A DNA stretch of 64,000 bases, taken from contig JAFVDH010000022.1 of NCBI GenBank assembly GCA_017478515.1, positions 1 to 64,000 of the forward strand. Reading direction: 5' to 3'. How positions within the stretch are numbered: the first letter of the stretch is position 1; the number at the start of each line of letters is the position of its first letter. Below, piece after piece: positions 18,414 through 27,691 of the stretch. Below the pieces are notes generated by a model. The model saw nothing but the letters and a program-made list of their open reading frames with translations, was not told the DNA's origin and made no database searches. Position numbers and translations under genes: made by a program. Source of the stretch: a bacterium (GTDB lineage Bacteria; Cyanobacteriota; Vampirovibrionia; Gastranaerophilales; Gastranaerophilaceae).

Positions 18414-18833
18414 CTATTGTGCGTTTTCTTCTTTTTCTACTACTTTTACTTTGATAGGTAATTTTTGAGCTGCTAATTCAAGTGCATGAATTGCTGTATC
18501 TCTATCAAAATAATCCAATTCGAATAACATTCTGTTTGGTTTTACAACAGCAACCCAGTACTCCAAGTTACCTTTTCCTGAACCCATACGAGTTTCTGCA
18601 GGTTTTGCAGTAATCGGTTTATCAGGGAATATTTTTATCCAAACATTACCACCACGTTTGATTTCACGAGTCATCGCACGTCTTGCAGCTTCGATTTGTC
18701 TGCTTGTTATCCATCCCGGTTCTAAAGCTCTTAAGCCATATCTGCCGAATTCAAATTGTGTACCTCTTGTTTCAGTACCTTTCATTCTACCTTTCATCAT
18801 TTTACGATGTTTTGTTTTTTTAGGCATTAACAT
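18414..18833 (-). CDS. rplP: 50S ribosomal protein L16
   Basis: A 139-aa protein near the A site: [16 protein letters not shown], the [19 protein letters not shown] block and [19 protein letters not shown] are diagnostic. The MLMPK start matches other L16 proteins, so the first ATG is kept. It follows rpsC by 42 bp. Confidence 0.98.
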   Translation of the reverse strand: MLMPKKTKHRKMMKGRMKGTETRGTQFEFGRYGLRALEPGWITSRQIEAARRAMTREIKRGGNVWIKIFPDKPITAKPAETRMGSGKGNLEYWVAVVKPNRMLFELDYFDRDTAIHALELAAQKLPIKVKVVEKEENAQ

Positions 18834-18875
18834 TGTTATTGTTCTCCTGTTATATTATTTCATTTATTATGTTAA

Positions 18876-19610
18876 TTATTCTGCTGCTGCTTCAGTAGCA
18901 ATTTTTCTTCTTGGTCGGCGAGATGATTTTTCTGAACCATCTTTAGCACCTTTTGCTTTAATATTCATATCAGCTTTTTCACCAGGCATTAAGTTACCTT
19001 TGAATATCCATACTTTAACGCCGATTTTGCCCATAATTGTATTTGCTTCAGTAAATCCGTAATCCACATCTGCTCTTAAAGTTTGTAGAGGAATACGACC
19101 TTCTTTAGCCCACTCACTTCTTGCAATTTCAGCTCCGCCCAAACGTCCTGATACCATTACTTTTATACCTTGAACGCCTGATCTCATTGTTCTTTGCATT
19201 GCTGATTTCATTGCTCTTCTGAACGCAACACGTTTTTCTAATTGTTGAGCTATAGATTCTGCTACCAATTGTGCATCAGCGTTTATTCTTGCAACTTCAA
19301 CAATGTTTAAAACAACTGTTTTTCCTAAATATTTAGAAACATCTTGTTTTAATTCTTCAATACCTTGACCGCCTCTTCCTACAACGATACCTGGTTTTGC
19401 TGTTACAACTGTTATAATTGTATTTTGAGCTTTTCTGTCAATTAAGATTTTAGAAACGCCTGCATTGTATAATTTTTTCTTAATATATTTACGAATTTTT
19501 GCATCTTCTGCTACGAATTCACCGTAATTTTTAAATTTTGCGTACCATCTGCTTGCCCAACTTTGAATTACGCCTACTCTAAATCCGGTTGGATGTGTCT
19601 TTTGTCCCAT
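18876..19610 (-). CDS. rpsC: 30S ribosomal protein S3
   Basis: A 244-aa protein at the mRNA entry site. [14 protein letters not shown] opens it; a KH domain ([16 protein letters not shown], about 75-90) and the C-terminal GVKVWIFKG domain follow. The tail beyond residue 220 is basic then acidic ([15 protein letters not shown]), a lineage extension. It follows rplV by 16 bp. Confidence 0.98.
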   Translation of the reverse strand: MGQKTHPTGFRVGVIQSWASRWYAKFKNYGEFVAEDAKIRKYIKKKLYNAGVSKILIDRKAQNTIITVVTAKPGIVVGRGGQGIEELKQDVSKYLGKTVVLNIVEVARINADAQLVAESIAQQLEKRVAFRRAMKSAMQRTMRSGVQGIKVMVSGRLGGAEIARSEWAKEGRIPLQTLRADVDYGFTEANTIMGKIGVKVWIFKGNLMPGEKADMNIKAKGAKDGSEKSSRRPRRKIATEAAAE

Positions 19611-19626
19611 TTTTTATTCCTTCTTC

Positions 19627-19959
19627 TTATTTTTCGCTTACAACTAATGTTAAATGTGATGTTCTTTTCAATCTTCTATAGATACGACCTTGTGCTCTTG
19701 GTTTACCTCTTTTATAAGTAACACTTTCATCTGCGAAGATTTCAGAAATTTTTAATGTTTCTGCAGATGCACCAAATTTTTCATGAGCATTTGCAACTGC
19801 GGCTTTCAAATTCTTTTCAACCACTCTTGCTGCAAAATATGGCATAAATTTCAACATTTTTTGAGCATCTGTTACTGCTTTACCTCTTACTTCGTTGATT
19901 ACTCTGCGAAGTTTTCTTGCAGTCATTTTTATGTCTGTTTGTCTTGATTTTGCTTCCAT
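19627..19959 (-). CDS. rplV: 50S ribosomal protein L22
   Basis: A 110-aa tunnel-lining protein. The family signature GKPRAQGRIYRRLKRTSHL forms the beta-hairpin and C-terminus, and KMTARKLRRVINEVRGK opens the globular domain. Length is normal. It lies 25 bp after rpsS. Confidence 0.97.
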   Translation of the reverse strand: MEAKSRQTDIKMTARKLRRVINEVRGKAVTDAQKMLKFMPYFAARVVEKNLKAAVANAHEKFGASAETLKISEIFADESVTYKRGKPRAQGRIYRRLKRTSHLTLVVSEK

Positions 19960-19984
19960 TGTCTTGTCCTTTAGTTATCAATTA

Positions 19985-20263
19985 TTATTTTCTTTTTACT
20001 TTATCCGAACCTGCATGACCTCTATACATTCTTGTTGGTGCAAATTCGCCTAATTTATGTCCAATCATTTGTTCTGTTACATATACAGGAACGTGAGTTT
20101 TTCCGTTATGCACTGCGATTGTGTGTCCCAACATGTCAGGGCTTATCATTGATGCTCTTGACCATGTTTTTACAACTTTCTTTTCGTTGTTTTCATTCAT
20201 TTTATCTATTTTCTTTTGTAAAGATTCTTCTACATATGGACCTTTTTTTAATGAACGTGCCAT
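19985..20263 (-). CDS. rpsS: 30S ribosomal protein S19
   Basis: A 92-aa head protein: [34 protein letters not shown] and the end [16 protein letters not shown] are highly conserved. It follows rplB by 23 bp in the standard order. Confidence 0.98.
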   Translation of the reverse strand: MARSLKKGPYVEESLQKKIDKMNENNEKKVVKTWSRASMISPDMLGHTIAVHNGKTHVPVYVTEQMIGHKLGEFAPTRMYRGHAGSDKVKRK

Positions 20264-20286
20264 TAATTATTTCTCCTTCTTAACTA

Positions 20287-21117
20287 TTATCTTGATTTTC
20301 TTCTTCTTACAATTAATTTGTTAGAAGCTTTAGTTGATTTTCTGGTCTTTTGACCAAGAGCAGGTCTGCCCCAAGGTGTTTTTGGATTTCCACCAGGACC
20401 TGTTTTACCTTCACCACCACCGTGAGGGTGATCACAAGGGTTCATTGTAACACCACGTACTGTCGGTCTTACTCCCATATAACGTTTTCTTCCTGCCTTA
20501 CCGATTTTTACGTTTTTAAATTCGTGGTTGCCAAGAACACCTATTGTTGCCATGCATTCTTTTCTAACCATTCTCATTTCGCCTGAAGGTAATTTTACTG
20601 TTACATAATTTCCCTCTTTAGCCATTAATTGAGCTGCATTTCCTGCTGCTCTTACCATTTTGCCGCCTCTGCCCGGTTCTAATTCTATATTATGAATCAT
20701 TGTACCTAGAGGAATTACGTCTAATGGTAATGAATTTCCTACTTGAATTGGAGCTTCTGTTCCTGAAATTATTGTTGAGCCTACTGTTAAACCTTCAGGT
20801 GATAAGATGTATCTTTTTTCACCATCAGCGTAGTTTACTAAAGAAATTCTTACATTTCTGTTAGGGTCATACTCAATTGTCATAACTGTACCAGGTACAC
20901 CGAACTTTTCTCGTTTAAAATCTATTACACGGTAATGTTGTTTTACACCGCCGCCTTTATGTCTGCATGTAATTCTACCTGTATTATTTCTACCCGCATG
21001 TTTTTTTAGCGGTTTTAATAAACTCTTTTCTGGAGTTGAAGTAGTGATTTCTGAATAATCACTCTTTGTCATACCTCTTTGTCCCGGAGATGTCGGATTA
21101 ATTGTACGTATTGCCAT
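20287..21117 (-). CDS. rplB: 50S ribosomal protein L2
   Basis: A 276-aa protein near the peptidyl-transferase centre. [14 protein letters not shown], the [16 protein letters not shown] block and the [15 protein letters not shown] motif with the catalytic-centre His are intact. It follows rplW by 77 bp, longer than the neighbouring gaps. An AGGAGAAAATAAA ribosome site precedes the ATG. Confidence 0.98.
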   Translation of the reverse strand: MAIRTINPTSPGQRGMTKSDYSEITTSTPEKSLLKPLKKHAGRNNTGRITCRHKGGGVKQHYRVIDFKREKFGVPGTVMTIEYDPNRNVRISLVNYADGEKRYILSPEGLTVGSTIISGTEAPIQVGNSLPLDVIPLGTMIHNIELEPGRGGKMVRAAGNAAQLMAKEGNYVTVKLPSGEMRMVRKECMATIGVLGNHEFKNVKIGKAGRKRYMGVRPTVRGVTMNPCDHPHGGGEGKTGPGGNPKTPWGRPALGQKTRKSTKASNKLIVRRRKSR

Positions 21118-21194
21118 TTTATTTTCTCCTATTTTGGCTTTTTGTTTTACTTAAATCATGAACAAAATTTTATTTGCTCTTTTTGTAACAATTA

Positions 21195-21503
21195 TTAACC
21201 GCCGATTAATTCTTCTATTGGTTCGCCGTCAATTGTTACTATTGCTTTTTTAGATGAATCAGTTCTACCCATTTTGTATCCCATTCTTTTTGCATGAGAC
21301 GGCATATAAACTGTTCTTACTTTTTTAACGTGTCTTCCAGGAAATGCTTGTTCTATAGCTTGAGCTATTTCAACTTTTGTTGCATTCATTGACACTTCAA
21401 ATGTATATTGACCTAATGTTGTTGCCATCATTGATTTTTCTGTAATTAGAGGCTTTTTAATTATGTCATATAATTTTTCTTTGTTTGTTCTTTCTTTACT
21501 CAT
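21195..21503 (-). CDS. rplW: 50S ribosomal protein L23
   Basis: A 102-aa tunnel-exit protein that docks trigger factor and SRP. IIKKPLITEKSMM, FEVSMNATKVEIAQAIE and the VRTVYMPSHAKRMG loop are typical. It begins 25 bp after rplD. Confidence 0.96.
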   Translation of the reverse strand: MSKERTNKEKLYDIIKKPLITEKSMMATTLGQYTFEVSMNATKVEIAQAIEQAFPGRHVKKVRTVYMPSHAKRMGYKMGRTDSSKKAIVTIDGEPIEELIGG

Positions 21504-21528
21504 TGTTTTATCCTTTTTAAAACTTTGA

Positions 21529-22155
21529 CTATGATAGTCTTTCTGTAATTTCGTTTACTGATGATTCTGTTAATAAAACTGTATCTGCTTCAATTAAATC
21601 TTTTACATTTAAATTTGATGGTAATAACAATTTTACTGACGGAATATTTCTTGCTGATAATTCCAAATATTTATTTTCAGCAGCTTTAGTATCTGCAATT
21701 ATTAAAATTTTGCCTTCAGCTTTCAAAGATTTGATAGCATCAACCATCAATTTAGTTTTAGGTTCAGTAATATCAGAAAAATCTTTTACAATGATTGTTC
21801 TTGATAATTTAGCTGATAGTGCAGATTTTAGAGCCAATTTTCTTGCTTTTTGAGGCATAGAGAAAGAATAATCTCTTGGTTTTGGTCCAAAAGAAACACC
21901 ACCGCCTGCAAATAATGGAGATCTTGTAGAACCTGCTCTTGCTCTACCTGTTCCTTTTTGTTTCCATGGTTTTCTTCCGCCGCCTGATACTTCTGCTCTT
22001 GTTTTTGCTGATGCAGAACCTTGTCTTGCGTTATTTAATTGTCTTCTTAATGCTAAATGCATTACGTGTAAGTTAGGCTCAACTTCAAACACACCTTCAT
22101 TTAGTGTAATTTCACCTAATTTTTCACCTTTTGTACTTAATATTTCTTTTGACAT
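21529..22155 (-). CDS. rplD: 50S ribosomal protein L4
   Basis: A 208-aa protein. The long tunnel loop contains the diagnostic KPWKQKGTGRARAGSTRSP and GGGVSFGPKPRDYSF. The globular core ends LPSNLNVKDLIEADTVLLT. In enterics L4 regulates the S10 operon; no classical leader is recognised here, though the gap between rpsJ and rplC upstream is long. It follows rplC by 46 bp. Confidence 0.97.
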   Translation of the reverse strand: MSKEILSTKGEKLGEITLNEGVFEVEPNLHVMHLALRRQLNNARQGSASAKTRAEVSGGGRKPWKQKGTGRARAGSTRSPLFAGGGVSFGPKPRDYSFSMPQKARKLALKSALSAKLSRTIIVKDFSDITEPKTKLMVDAIKSLKAEGKILIIADTKAAENKYLELSARNIPSVKLLLPSNLNVKDLIEADTVLLTESSVNEITERLS

Positions 22156-22201
22156 TTTTTATATCCTTTATATTGTATTTTTATCTAACGTATATGTCTT
22201 A

Positions 22202-22837
22202 TTAGTTCCATTTTGTTATTGAAGGTTTGATTGTAACCAATTTTCCCTCAGGACCGGGAACAGCACCTTTCACTAAAACTAATTGTTTTTCGCTGTCTAC
22301 TTTAACTAATTTTAGTTTTTTAACAGTAACTCTTTCGTTACCCATATTTCCGGCCATTCTTTTACCTTTGATAACACGGCTTGGAGTTGTACCGGCACCG
22401 ATTGAACCAGGTTCTCTGTGGTTTTTAGAACCGTGGCCCATAGGCCCTCTTGAGAAGTTCCATCTTTTCACTGTACCTTGGAAACCTTTACCTATTGAAG
22501 TTCCTGTTACATCTACTTTTTCAACATCTGATAATACTGATAATTCAATTTCTTGACCAACAGTATAATCTTGAGGATTATCTACTCTAAATTCTTGTAA
22601 ATGTCTTAAGTTTTCTACATTATTTTTCTTTAAGTGACCGATTTGTGCTTTTGTTAAGTGTTTTTCTTTTGCAGAAATTGTTCCAACTTGTATAGCATTG
22701 TATCCGTCTGTTTCTTCTGTTTTAACTTGAGTAACAACCATTTTTGAAACTTTAATTACAGTTACAGGAATTGCTAAACCGTGTTCGTCAAAAATTTGAG
22801 TCATTCCAAGTTTTTCACCTATCACTCCTAGAGTCAT
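22202..22837 (-). CDS. rplC: 50S ribosomal protein L3
   Basis: A 211-aa assembly-initiator protein. LGVIGEKLGMTQIFDEHG opens it, and the extended loop has KGFQGTVKRWNFSRGPMGHG and GSIGAGTTPSRVIKGKRMAG with the Gln that is methylated in many bacteria. It is separated from rpsJ by a 229-bp gap containing possible stem-loops. An AAGGACG ribosome site precedes the ATG. Confidence 0.98.
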   Translation of the reverse strand: MTLGVIGEKLGMTQIFDEHGLAIPVTVIKVSKMVVTQVKTEETDGYNAIQVGTISAKEKHLTKAQIGHLKKNNVENLRHLQEFRVDNPQDYTVGQEIELSVLSDVEKVDVTGTSIGKGFQGTVKRWNFSRGPMGHGSKNHREPGSIGAGTTPSRVIKGKRMAGNMGNERVTVKKLKLVKVDSEKQLVLVKGAVPGPEGKLVTIKPSITKWN

Positions 22838-23066
22838 AATTTCGTCCTTTCTTCCCCTTCAAGGGTTCTTCTTGCGATTGCTACCCTCTAAACTGCTTAG
22901 AGTCGTAGTTCACATTATTGCTTAAAGCATTAGTTTGTATTTTTTTTACTTTTAGTTTTGTTTTGCCGGCCTAAATGTTTTGGGACTTTTTAAATCAGAT
23001 TAAAATTAAAATCAGAATTTAACTTTCAACTTTAAGCCTAAATCCACAGAACATTAAGGCTACATC
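22838..23066 (-). promoter_or_regulatory. long rpsJ-rplC intergenic leader, possibly structured
   Basis: This 229-bp gap is much longer than the others in the cluster. On the transcribed strand it offers a 6-bp stem (22886-22891 with 22897-22902), a 4-bp GGGT/ACCC pairing (22863-22866 with 22883-22886), and a competing CCCT/AGGG hairpin just before the rplC ribosome site. A mutually exclusive fold that masks the site is possible, but the stems are short. Confidence 0.35.
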
Positions 23067-23384
23067 TTATAATTTTACTTCAATATCTACACCTGCAGGT
23101 AAATCTAATCTGCTTAACTCTTCAGTCGTTTGCTGAGTTGCTTCGTAAATATCAATTATTCTTTTATGTGTTCTTAATTCAAAGTGTTCACGAGATTTTT
23201 TATCAACGTGAGGTGATCTTAATACACAATAAATTCTTCTTTTTGTAGGTAGAGGGATTGGACCTGCTACTTTTGCATCAGTTCTTTTTGCTGTTTCAAC
23301 AATTTTTTCTGCTGAAACATCTATCAATTTGTGATCAAATGCTTTCAAACATACTCTAATTCTTTGTCTATTGCCTGTTGCCAT
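23067..23384 (-). CDS. rpsJ: 30S ribosomal protein S10
   Basis: A 105-aa head protein (also NusB partner in antitermination): [35 protein letters not shown] and HKRIIDI are diagnostic. It is first in the cluster; the str genes (rpsL, rpsG, fusA, tuf) often found upstream are absent. An AAAGGAAAT ribosome site precedes the ATG and a near-consensus promoter lies about 75 bp upstream. Confidence 0.98.
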   Translation of the reverse strand: MATGNRQRIRVCLKAFDHKLIDVSAEKIVETAKRTDAKVAGPIPLPTKRRIYCVLRSPHVDKKSREHFELRTHKRIIDIYEATQQTTEELSRLDLPAGVDIEVKL

Positions 23385-23457
23385 AGTTCTATTTCCTTTT
23401 TCTTTCTAATTATTCTCTAAACTTTTGCATACTAAATTTCAGCTCTGTGCATTAAAA

Positions 23458-23486
23458 ATCGTATATCAAACATTTTTTAGTGTCAA
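23458..23486 (-). promoter_or_regulatory. promoter of the ribosomal cluster
   Basis: On the minus strand, a perfect -35 TTGACA (23481-23486), a 17-bp spacer and a -10 TACGAT (23458-23463) lie about 75 bp ahead of the rpsJ ATG. Confidence 0.8.
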
Positions 23487-23562
23487 CATAACATTTTTTA
23501 AAACATTTACTTTATTTAATAATTGTTAATATTATTTATAAAAAATAGGTAATTATATACAA

Positions 23563-23738
23563 GTCTACACAAATAATAAAAATATCATATCTTTATGGAA
23601 CTTCGTAAATTCGTTTATTGAAATAATTACAAGACCGAATTTGTTTGAGTGCGTAAGCACGAGTTATGAGGGCTGTTATTGAAATTAACGAATTAGAAGT
23701 GAAATATCGAATATGCTATTTTTATTATTTGTGTAGAC
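23563..23738. mobile_element. MITE-like palindromic element, 176 bp
   Basis: Perfect 22-bp terminal inverted repeats (23563-23584 and 23717-23738, ends GTCTACACAAATAA) bound a unit whose interior is also imperfectly palindromic (ACTTCGTAAATTCGTT against CACTTCTAATTCGTT). A small GTGC-GTAA-GCAC hairpin (23649-23660) sits near the centre. No coding capacity. The size, ends and fold fit a non-autonomous transposable or REP-like element. It lies in the 443-bp gap 23385-23827, between the ribosomal promoter and a DUF6485-like gene; the rest of that gap is plain AT-rich sequence. Confidence 0.65.
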
Positions 23739-23769
23739 ATAAACTTATGTAAAATTATATATAATCACC
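23721..23769 (-). repeat. element end plus flank, copy B of dispersed repeat
   Basis: Read on the minus strand, this right end of the palindromic element with its outer flank matches 56108-56151 at about 39 of 44 positions. The shared core is GTxATTATATATAATTTTA, 5 variable bases, then GTTTATGTCYACACAAATAA. The similarity runs past the inverted-repeat boundary, so the repeat unit is larger than the 176-bp palindrome. Confidence 0.6.
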
Positions 23770-23827
23770 AAAAAATATATAAATAAACAATAATAAATTT
23801 TTAAGCGGCATTATGCAGAAAAAGTTA

Positions 23828-24028
23828 TTACACCTTATCTTTCATTATATTGATAAAATTTCTCAAACTTCTGTCATAAGTTGCTTCACCTAATGCGGTA
23901 AAAAAGCATCCCGGAATTTCACCATTTTCACGGTGTGCTCTTACACATTCGCAGCAAATTCCTCTTTTTGAACAACTTGTATAAGTGCATGAACACTCCA
24001 TTTTATTTTCGTCTTTTTTACATTCCAT
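23828..24028 (-). CDS. small cysteine-rich protein, DUF6485-like
   Basis: A 66-aa protein with six cysteines in the first 30 residues (CSCTYTSCSKRGICCECV) followed by HRENGEIPGCFFTALGEATYDRSLRNFI. This pattern resembles the DUF6485 family of small, probably metal-binding cytosolic proteins with no known role. An AAGGAG ribosome site precedes the ATG. It follows queH by 34 bp and appears to be the last gene of the lysC-VKOR-queH unit. Confidence 0.7.
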   Translation of the reverse strand: MECKKDENKMECSCTYTSCSKRGICCECVRAHRENGEIPGCFFTALGEATYDRSLRNFINIMKDKV

Positions 24029-24062
24029 TTTTTACTCCTTATCTTTAATAAAATTATTTAAA

Positions 24063-24632
24063 TTACTGCTGAGTATTAACCTGCCTGAAACTATATTTGC
24101 ACCCGCAGTAATTTTGGCGGTACAGTCCCAGCTCATTTGCAATTTTATTTGTTTTTAAAAAACCGTCTTTCTTTTTAAAATCTACTGCCAAAAATTGTAT
24201 CGCATATTTTTTTGCAGCATCTTCACCAATTTGTTTCAAATGCGGATATAATTTATGGGGGCTTATTGCAATAGAACTCGTAAAAATATTTATATTCAAT
24301 TCTTTTGCTTTTTGAGCAGTACGATTTAAACGGAGCTCAAAGCATTTATCACATCTTTTTCCCCGTTCAGGTTCGGTTTCTAAGCCCTTAATATAGTCCT
24401 CAAAAACTTCGGGCTCATACTGCTCTTCTATTAATTCTACTCCAAAGTAACTGCAAAGAGTTTTTTGGGCATCCAATCTCTTTATATAATCATTTACCGG
24501 CTGTATATTCGGATTATAAAAATACACAACCGGTAAATATTGATTTTCTAATAAGAATTTTATCGGATATCCCGAACAGATTCCGCAGCACGCATGGAGT
24601 AAAACTCTATTTGCGTTTTTTTGCTCCTGCAT
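24063..24632 (-). CDS. queH: epoxyqueuosine reductase QueH
   Basis: A 189-aa enzyme for the last step of tRNA queuosine synthesis. It has the family's Fe-S and active-site cysteines: LLHACCGICSGYP at the start, RCDKCFELRL (about 92-101), TSSIAISPHK and the C-terminal YCGCKYS. QueH is the non-cobalamin alternative to QueG. The start overlaps the end of the VKOR gene by 26 bp. No other queuosine gene is adjacent; folE2 at 52 kb could supply the shared GTP cyclohydrolase step. Confidence 0.93.
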   Translation of the reverse strand: MQEQKNANRVLLHACCGICSGYPIKFLLENQYLPVVYFYNPNIQPVNDYIKRLDAQKTLCSYFGVELIEEQYEPEVFEDYIKGLETEPERGKRCDKCFELRLNRTAQKAKELNINIFTSSIAISPHKLYPHLKQIGEDAAKKYAIQFLAVDFKKKDGFLKTNKIANELGLYRQNYCGCKYSFRQVNTQQ

Positions 24633-25830
24633 CTATTAAAATATCTTTCAATTCATTATAAGGTTTTAAACCTACATATAATCTGCCTTTTACAGAGAAT
24701 GCAGGTGTTCCGCCAACATTCATTTCTGTAGCTTCATCTATGTTTGCCAATAATTTTTTATTAACATCAGCTGATTTGTAATCTGCTTTTAGTTTATCTA
24801 CATCAAAGCCTTGTTCTTTTGCTACAGAATAAACTTCATCAACTGAGCCTGCTTTATCTTCAAATAAAAGATTTACCATATCCCAGAATTTATTTTGTTT
24901 TTCTGCGGCCAAAGCCAATCTTGCATAATTACATGCACCTACGTGGAAATCATTAGGGATGTTTTTGTTGCAATCTTTATCCAACGGATAATGAACGAAT
25001 TCTATTTTTACGTTAGACATATCTTTTGCAACTTTATGCATCAATCTGTTTTCCATTACACAATATGGGCACATCAAATCAGAATACATTTTTACTACAA
25101 CTTTTGCATTTTCATCACCTAAAAGGTTTCCTTTTGCTACATCAGCGTAGTCATTACCTTTCATTTGATATAATTGATCCATAAATTTAATATCATTAAT
25201 TTGAGGAGTCAAAATGTAAGTTGTGCCTGTAATTGCTAAAAATACTACTGCAACTGTTGCAGTTGATAAGAATGCTATTAAATATTTTTTTATTTTCAAC
25301 GCATCAATAAAGTCTACAACAGATGTTTTGATAGCTTTACCGAAAGTTTCTTCTGCAAATTCAGATGCGAATATTGCAATGAATAAATTGATAAAATATG
25401 TTACTACGCATAGCACACATATCATTTTTAATGATATAAAGCTTACTAAAGCCAATGTCATAGAAACAAAGAACGAAAATAATCCTAATGTTGCTATGTA
25501 GCTGCAAGGATTTTTAAATACTTCCATCCAGCTGAAAAGTTTTAATTTTTTTAATTTTTCTGAACCTAATAATAAAATTACAATTAAGTAGAATAACATT
25601 CCCCAGTAAGCAAGAGGAATACCTAAGAATTGTGAATTAACAGATTTCGCAACACCATCACAGTTTACAACAGGATTTTGTTGGTCTGTACAAAAGCTTG
25701 GGCCTGCTGCAGGATTAAAGTTTGCATTGTAATATACAACTGCAAGAGCAATTGTTGCAACAAATCCTAATAGAGCCAACAGGTATAAAATCGCTTTTTT
25801 TGAAATTTTAATTTCGATAGTTTTTTCCAT
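24607..25830 (-). CDS. VKOR-DsbA fusion, disulfide-bond formation enzyme
   Basis: A 407-aa fusion. The N-terminal VKOR domain has four to five membrane helices, a loop Cys pair (FCTDQQNPVVNCDG) and the quinone-side CVLC motif. The C-terminal periplasmic thioredoxin domain has CPYC in MYSDLMCPYCV and the cis-Pro GGTPAFS. One chain thus replaces DsbB plus DsbA, as known from cyanobacterial homologues. I start at the ATG at 25830 with GGAAAGAG before it; an ATG at 25848, overlapping the lysC stop, would add six residues without a ribosome site. It is cotranscribed with lysC. Confidence 0.93.
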   Translation of the reverse strand: MEKTIEIKISKKAILYLLALLGFVATIALAVVYYNANFNPAAGPSFCTDQQNPVVNCDGVAKSVNSQFLGIPLAYWGMLFYLIVILLLGSEKLKKLKLFSWMEVFKNPCSYIATLGLFSFFVSMTLALVSFISLKMICVLCVVTYFINLFIAIFASEFAEETFGKAIKTSVVDFIDALKIKKYLIAFLSTATVAVVFLAITGTTYILTPQINDIKFMDQLYQMKGNDYADVAKGNLLGDENAKVVVKMYSDLMCPYCVMENRLMHKVAKDMSNVKIEFVHYPLDKDCNKNIPNDFHVGACNYARLALAAEKQNKFWDMVNLLFEDKAGSVDEVYSVAKEQGFDVDKLKADYKSADVNKKLLANIDEATEMNVGGTPAFSVKGRLYVGLKPYNELKDILIDAGAKKRK

Positions 25831-25847
25831 GTCTCTCTTTCCTTTCA

Positions 25848-27116
25848 TTATAATGTAGGCAAAGTGCCTTTTACTTCTACTATTTCATTACTGTTTAATT
25901 TAAACGCCTCGTGTATTTTGTTACAAGCCATTTCGGCTTTTTCACCGTCTATAAGACAGCTTATTTTAATTTCAGAAGTTGATATCATCTTAATATTTAC
26001 ATCCAAATCCGCAAGAGTCTCAAACATTTGAGCGGCAACACCCGGTCTGTCCATCATACCTGCACCGACAATTGAAAGCTTTGCGGTATTTTCGTCCAGA
26101 TGAATTTCTTTTGCACCTACTTCAGATTTTATAGAATTCAAAATATCCATTGTTTTATCTTTATCATCACGGTTAATAGTAAATGCAATATCATTTGTGT
26201 GATTAAATGTTCTTGCGTAAGACTGAATAATCATATCAACAGTTATATTATTGTCAGCCAAAGTTTTAAAGATTTGAGCCGCAACACCCGGTTCATCCTT
26301 AACTTCGCACATTACAACTCTAATTTGCGTAAAATCAACTGCAACGCCAACAACGGGTTTATCTAATTCCATATCGTTTGCTCCTGTAATCATTGTACCA
26401 AGGTCATCAGTATAAAAACTGCTTCTTACCCTCAAAGGCAAATTGAATTTTTTAGCAGTTTCAACAGATCTCGGGTGCATAACTCCCGCACCGACCATTG
26501 CAAGTTCTAACATTTCATCATAAGTTATAGTATCTAATTTTGTAGCATTTCTAACCATACGAGGGTCAGATGTGTAAACACCTCTTACGTCGGTATATAT
26601 GTCGCATCTTTCGGCATTCAAAGAAGCTGCTATCGCAACAGCAGAAGTATCAGAACCGCCTCTTCCAAGAGTAGTGATTTCGCCGTCTTTTGTTACACCT
26701 TGAAATCCTGCTACAACAACTATTTTGCCTGCATTCAAATTACTTTTTAATCGTGATGTTTCTATATTTAAAATTCTTGCTTTTGTATGCAAATCTTCTG
26801 TTATAATACCGACCTGCATTGCATTCATACTAACAGCATCATAGCCTTTTGCCTGTATAGCCATTGTTAGCAATGCGATAGAAACACCTTCACCCGTCGA
26901 TAAAAGCATATCCATTTCACGAGGAGAAGGGACATCCGAAATTTCTTTTGCAAGCGTAACCAAATGGTCAGTCGTATGGCCCATTGCCGATACGACAACT
27001 ACTACATCATTTCCTTTTTCTTTTTCTGCTACAACAGTTTCAGCAACTTTTTTTATCCTGTCGGTATCTGCTACCGATGTGCCGCCGAACTTTTGTACGA
27101 CTATATTTTTCGTCAT
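25848..27116 (-). CDS. lysC: aspartate kinase
   Basis: A 422-aa enzyme for the first step of Lys/Thr/Met and diaminopimelate synthesis. The kinase domain ([11 protein letters not shown] at 7-17, [14 protein letters not shown] near 151-164) is followed by two ACT domains (about 270-345 and 350-420) that normally give feedback control by lysine and/or threonine. The leader from the predicted start site is only about 26 nt, too short for a lysine riboswitch; a palindrome sits there instead. The stop overlaps an upstream ATG of the next gene by one base. Confidence 0.96.
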   Translation of the reverse strand: MTKNIVVQKFGGTSVADTDRIKKVAETVVAEKEKGNDVVVVVSAMGHTTDHLVTLAKEISDVPSPREMDMLLSTGEGVSIALLTMAIQAKGYDAVSMNAMQVGIITEDLHTKARILNIETSRLKSNLNAGKIVVVAGFQGVTKDGEITTLGRGGSDTSAVAIAASLNAERCDIYTDVRGVYTSDPRMVRNATKLDTITYDEMLELAMVGAGVMHPRSVETAKKFNLPLRVRSSFYTDDLGTMITGANDMELDKPVVGVAVDFTQIRVVMCEVKDEPGVAAQIFKTLADNNITVDMIIQSYARTFNHTNDIAFTINRDDKDKTMDILNSIKSEVGAKEIHLDENTAKLSIVGAGMMDRPGVAAQMFETLADLDVNIKMISTSEIKISCLIDGEKAEMACNKIHEAFKLNSNEIVEVKGTLPTL

Positions 27117-27131
27117 TTTTTTTACTCTTTT

Positions 27132-27143
27132 TACAGTACTGTA
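27132..27143 (-). promoter_or_regulatory. 12-bp palindrome at the lysC transcription start
   Basis: TACAGTACTGTA is a perfect palindrome placed where transcription from the promoter just upstream would begin (about 27142). The position fits a repressor operator. The regulator is unknown. Confidence 0.4.
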
Positions 27144-27148
27144 CGATA

Positions 27149-27177
27149 ATTATATATTTAAATACTTACTTTGGCAA
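27149..27177 (-). promoter_or_regulatory. lysC promoter
   Basis: On the minus strand: -35 TTGCCA (27172-27177), 17-bp spacer, perfect -10 TATAAT (27149-27154). Confidence 0.7.
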
Positions 27178-27196
27178 GTACTTAAAATAATTGATT

Positions 27197-27691
27197 TTAA
27201 TTAATTTTATATTCAAGAATACGGTCGGCAATTTCTCTGAAAGCACCTGCTCCACCGTCATTCTCCGTAATTTGAATATCTTTTATATTCAAAATAGATT
27301 TATGAGCATTTTTTACCGTAACTTTATATTTCGACATTTCCAAACATTCTCTGTCATTTACATCATCGCCAATATAAATGTATTCATCAGCACTAAGATT
27401 ATATTTCTTTAATAAACTTTCCAACACAGGTTTTTTAAGTCTTATATCACAATGAACATCTTCAATTGCAAATTTTTCTTTTATTAAATCAATTGAAGAA
27501 TTTTTTTCTCCTGAAATAATCGCAATAATAAAGCCGTTTTTCTTAAGAAGTGAAAAAGCCATAATATCACGAAAATTCAAACGTCTGGACATATTTTTAT
27601 TTTCATCAATATAAACACAATTATCAGTGATAACTCCGTCAAAATCCGTAACAACAAGTTTAATATTTTTTGAAAATTTTAAATTACTCAT
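27197..27691 (-). CDS. KdsC/YrbI-type HAD phosphatase
   Basis: A 164-aa C0-type (capless) HAD phosphatase. VVTDFDGVITDN is motif I (Asp16, Asp18), IISGEKNSS motif II and IGDDVNDRECL motif IV. Relatives remove phosphate from KDO-8-P or from nonulosonic-acid-9-phosphates. The ATGA overlap with the neuB-like gene favours a nonulosonate product such as sialic or legionaminic acid-type sugar over KDO. It is a stand-alone domain, whereas in some bacteria it is fused to NeuA. Confidence 0.85.
   Translation of the reverse strand: MSNLKFSKNIKLVVTDFDGVITDNCVYIDENKNMSRRLNFRDIMAFSLLKKNGFIIAIISGEKNSSIDLIKEKFAIEDVHCDIRLKKPVLESLLKKYNLSADEYIYIGDDVNDRECLEMSKYKVTVKNAHKSILNIKDIQITENDGGAGAFREIADRILEYKIN

Noticed and set aside
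27117..27200. Lysine riboswitch before lysC
   Set aside because: The predicted leader is about 26 nt and no multi-helix fold fits; a promoter and palindrome explain the region.
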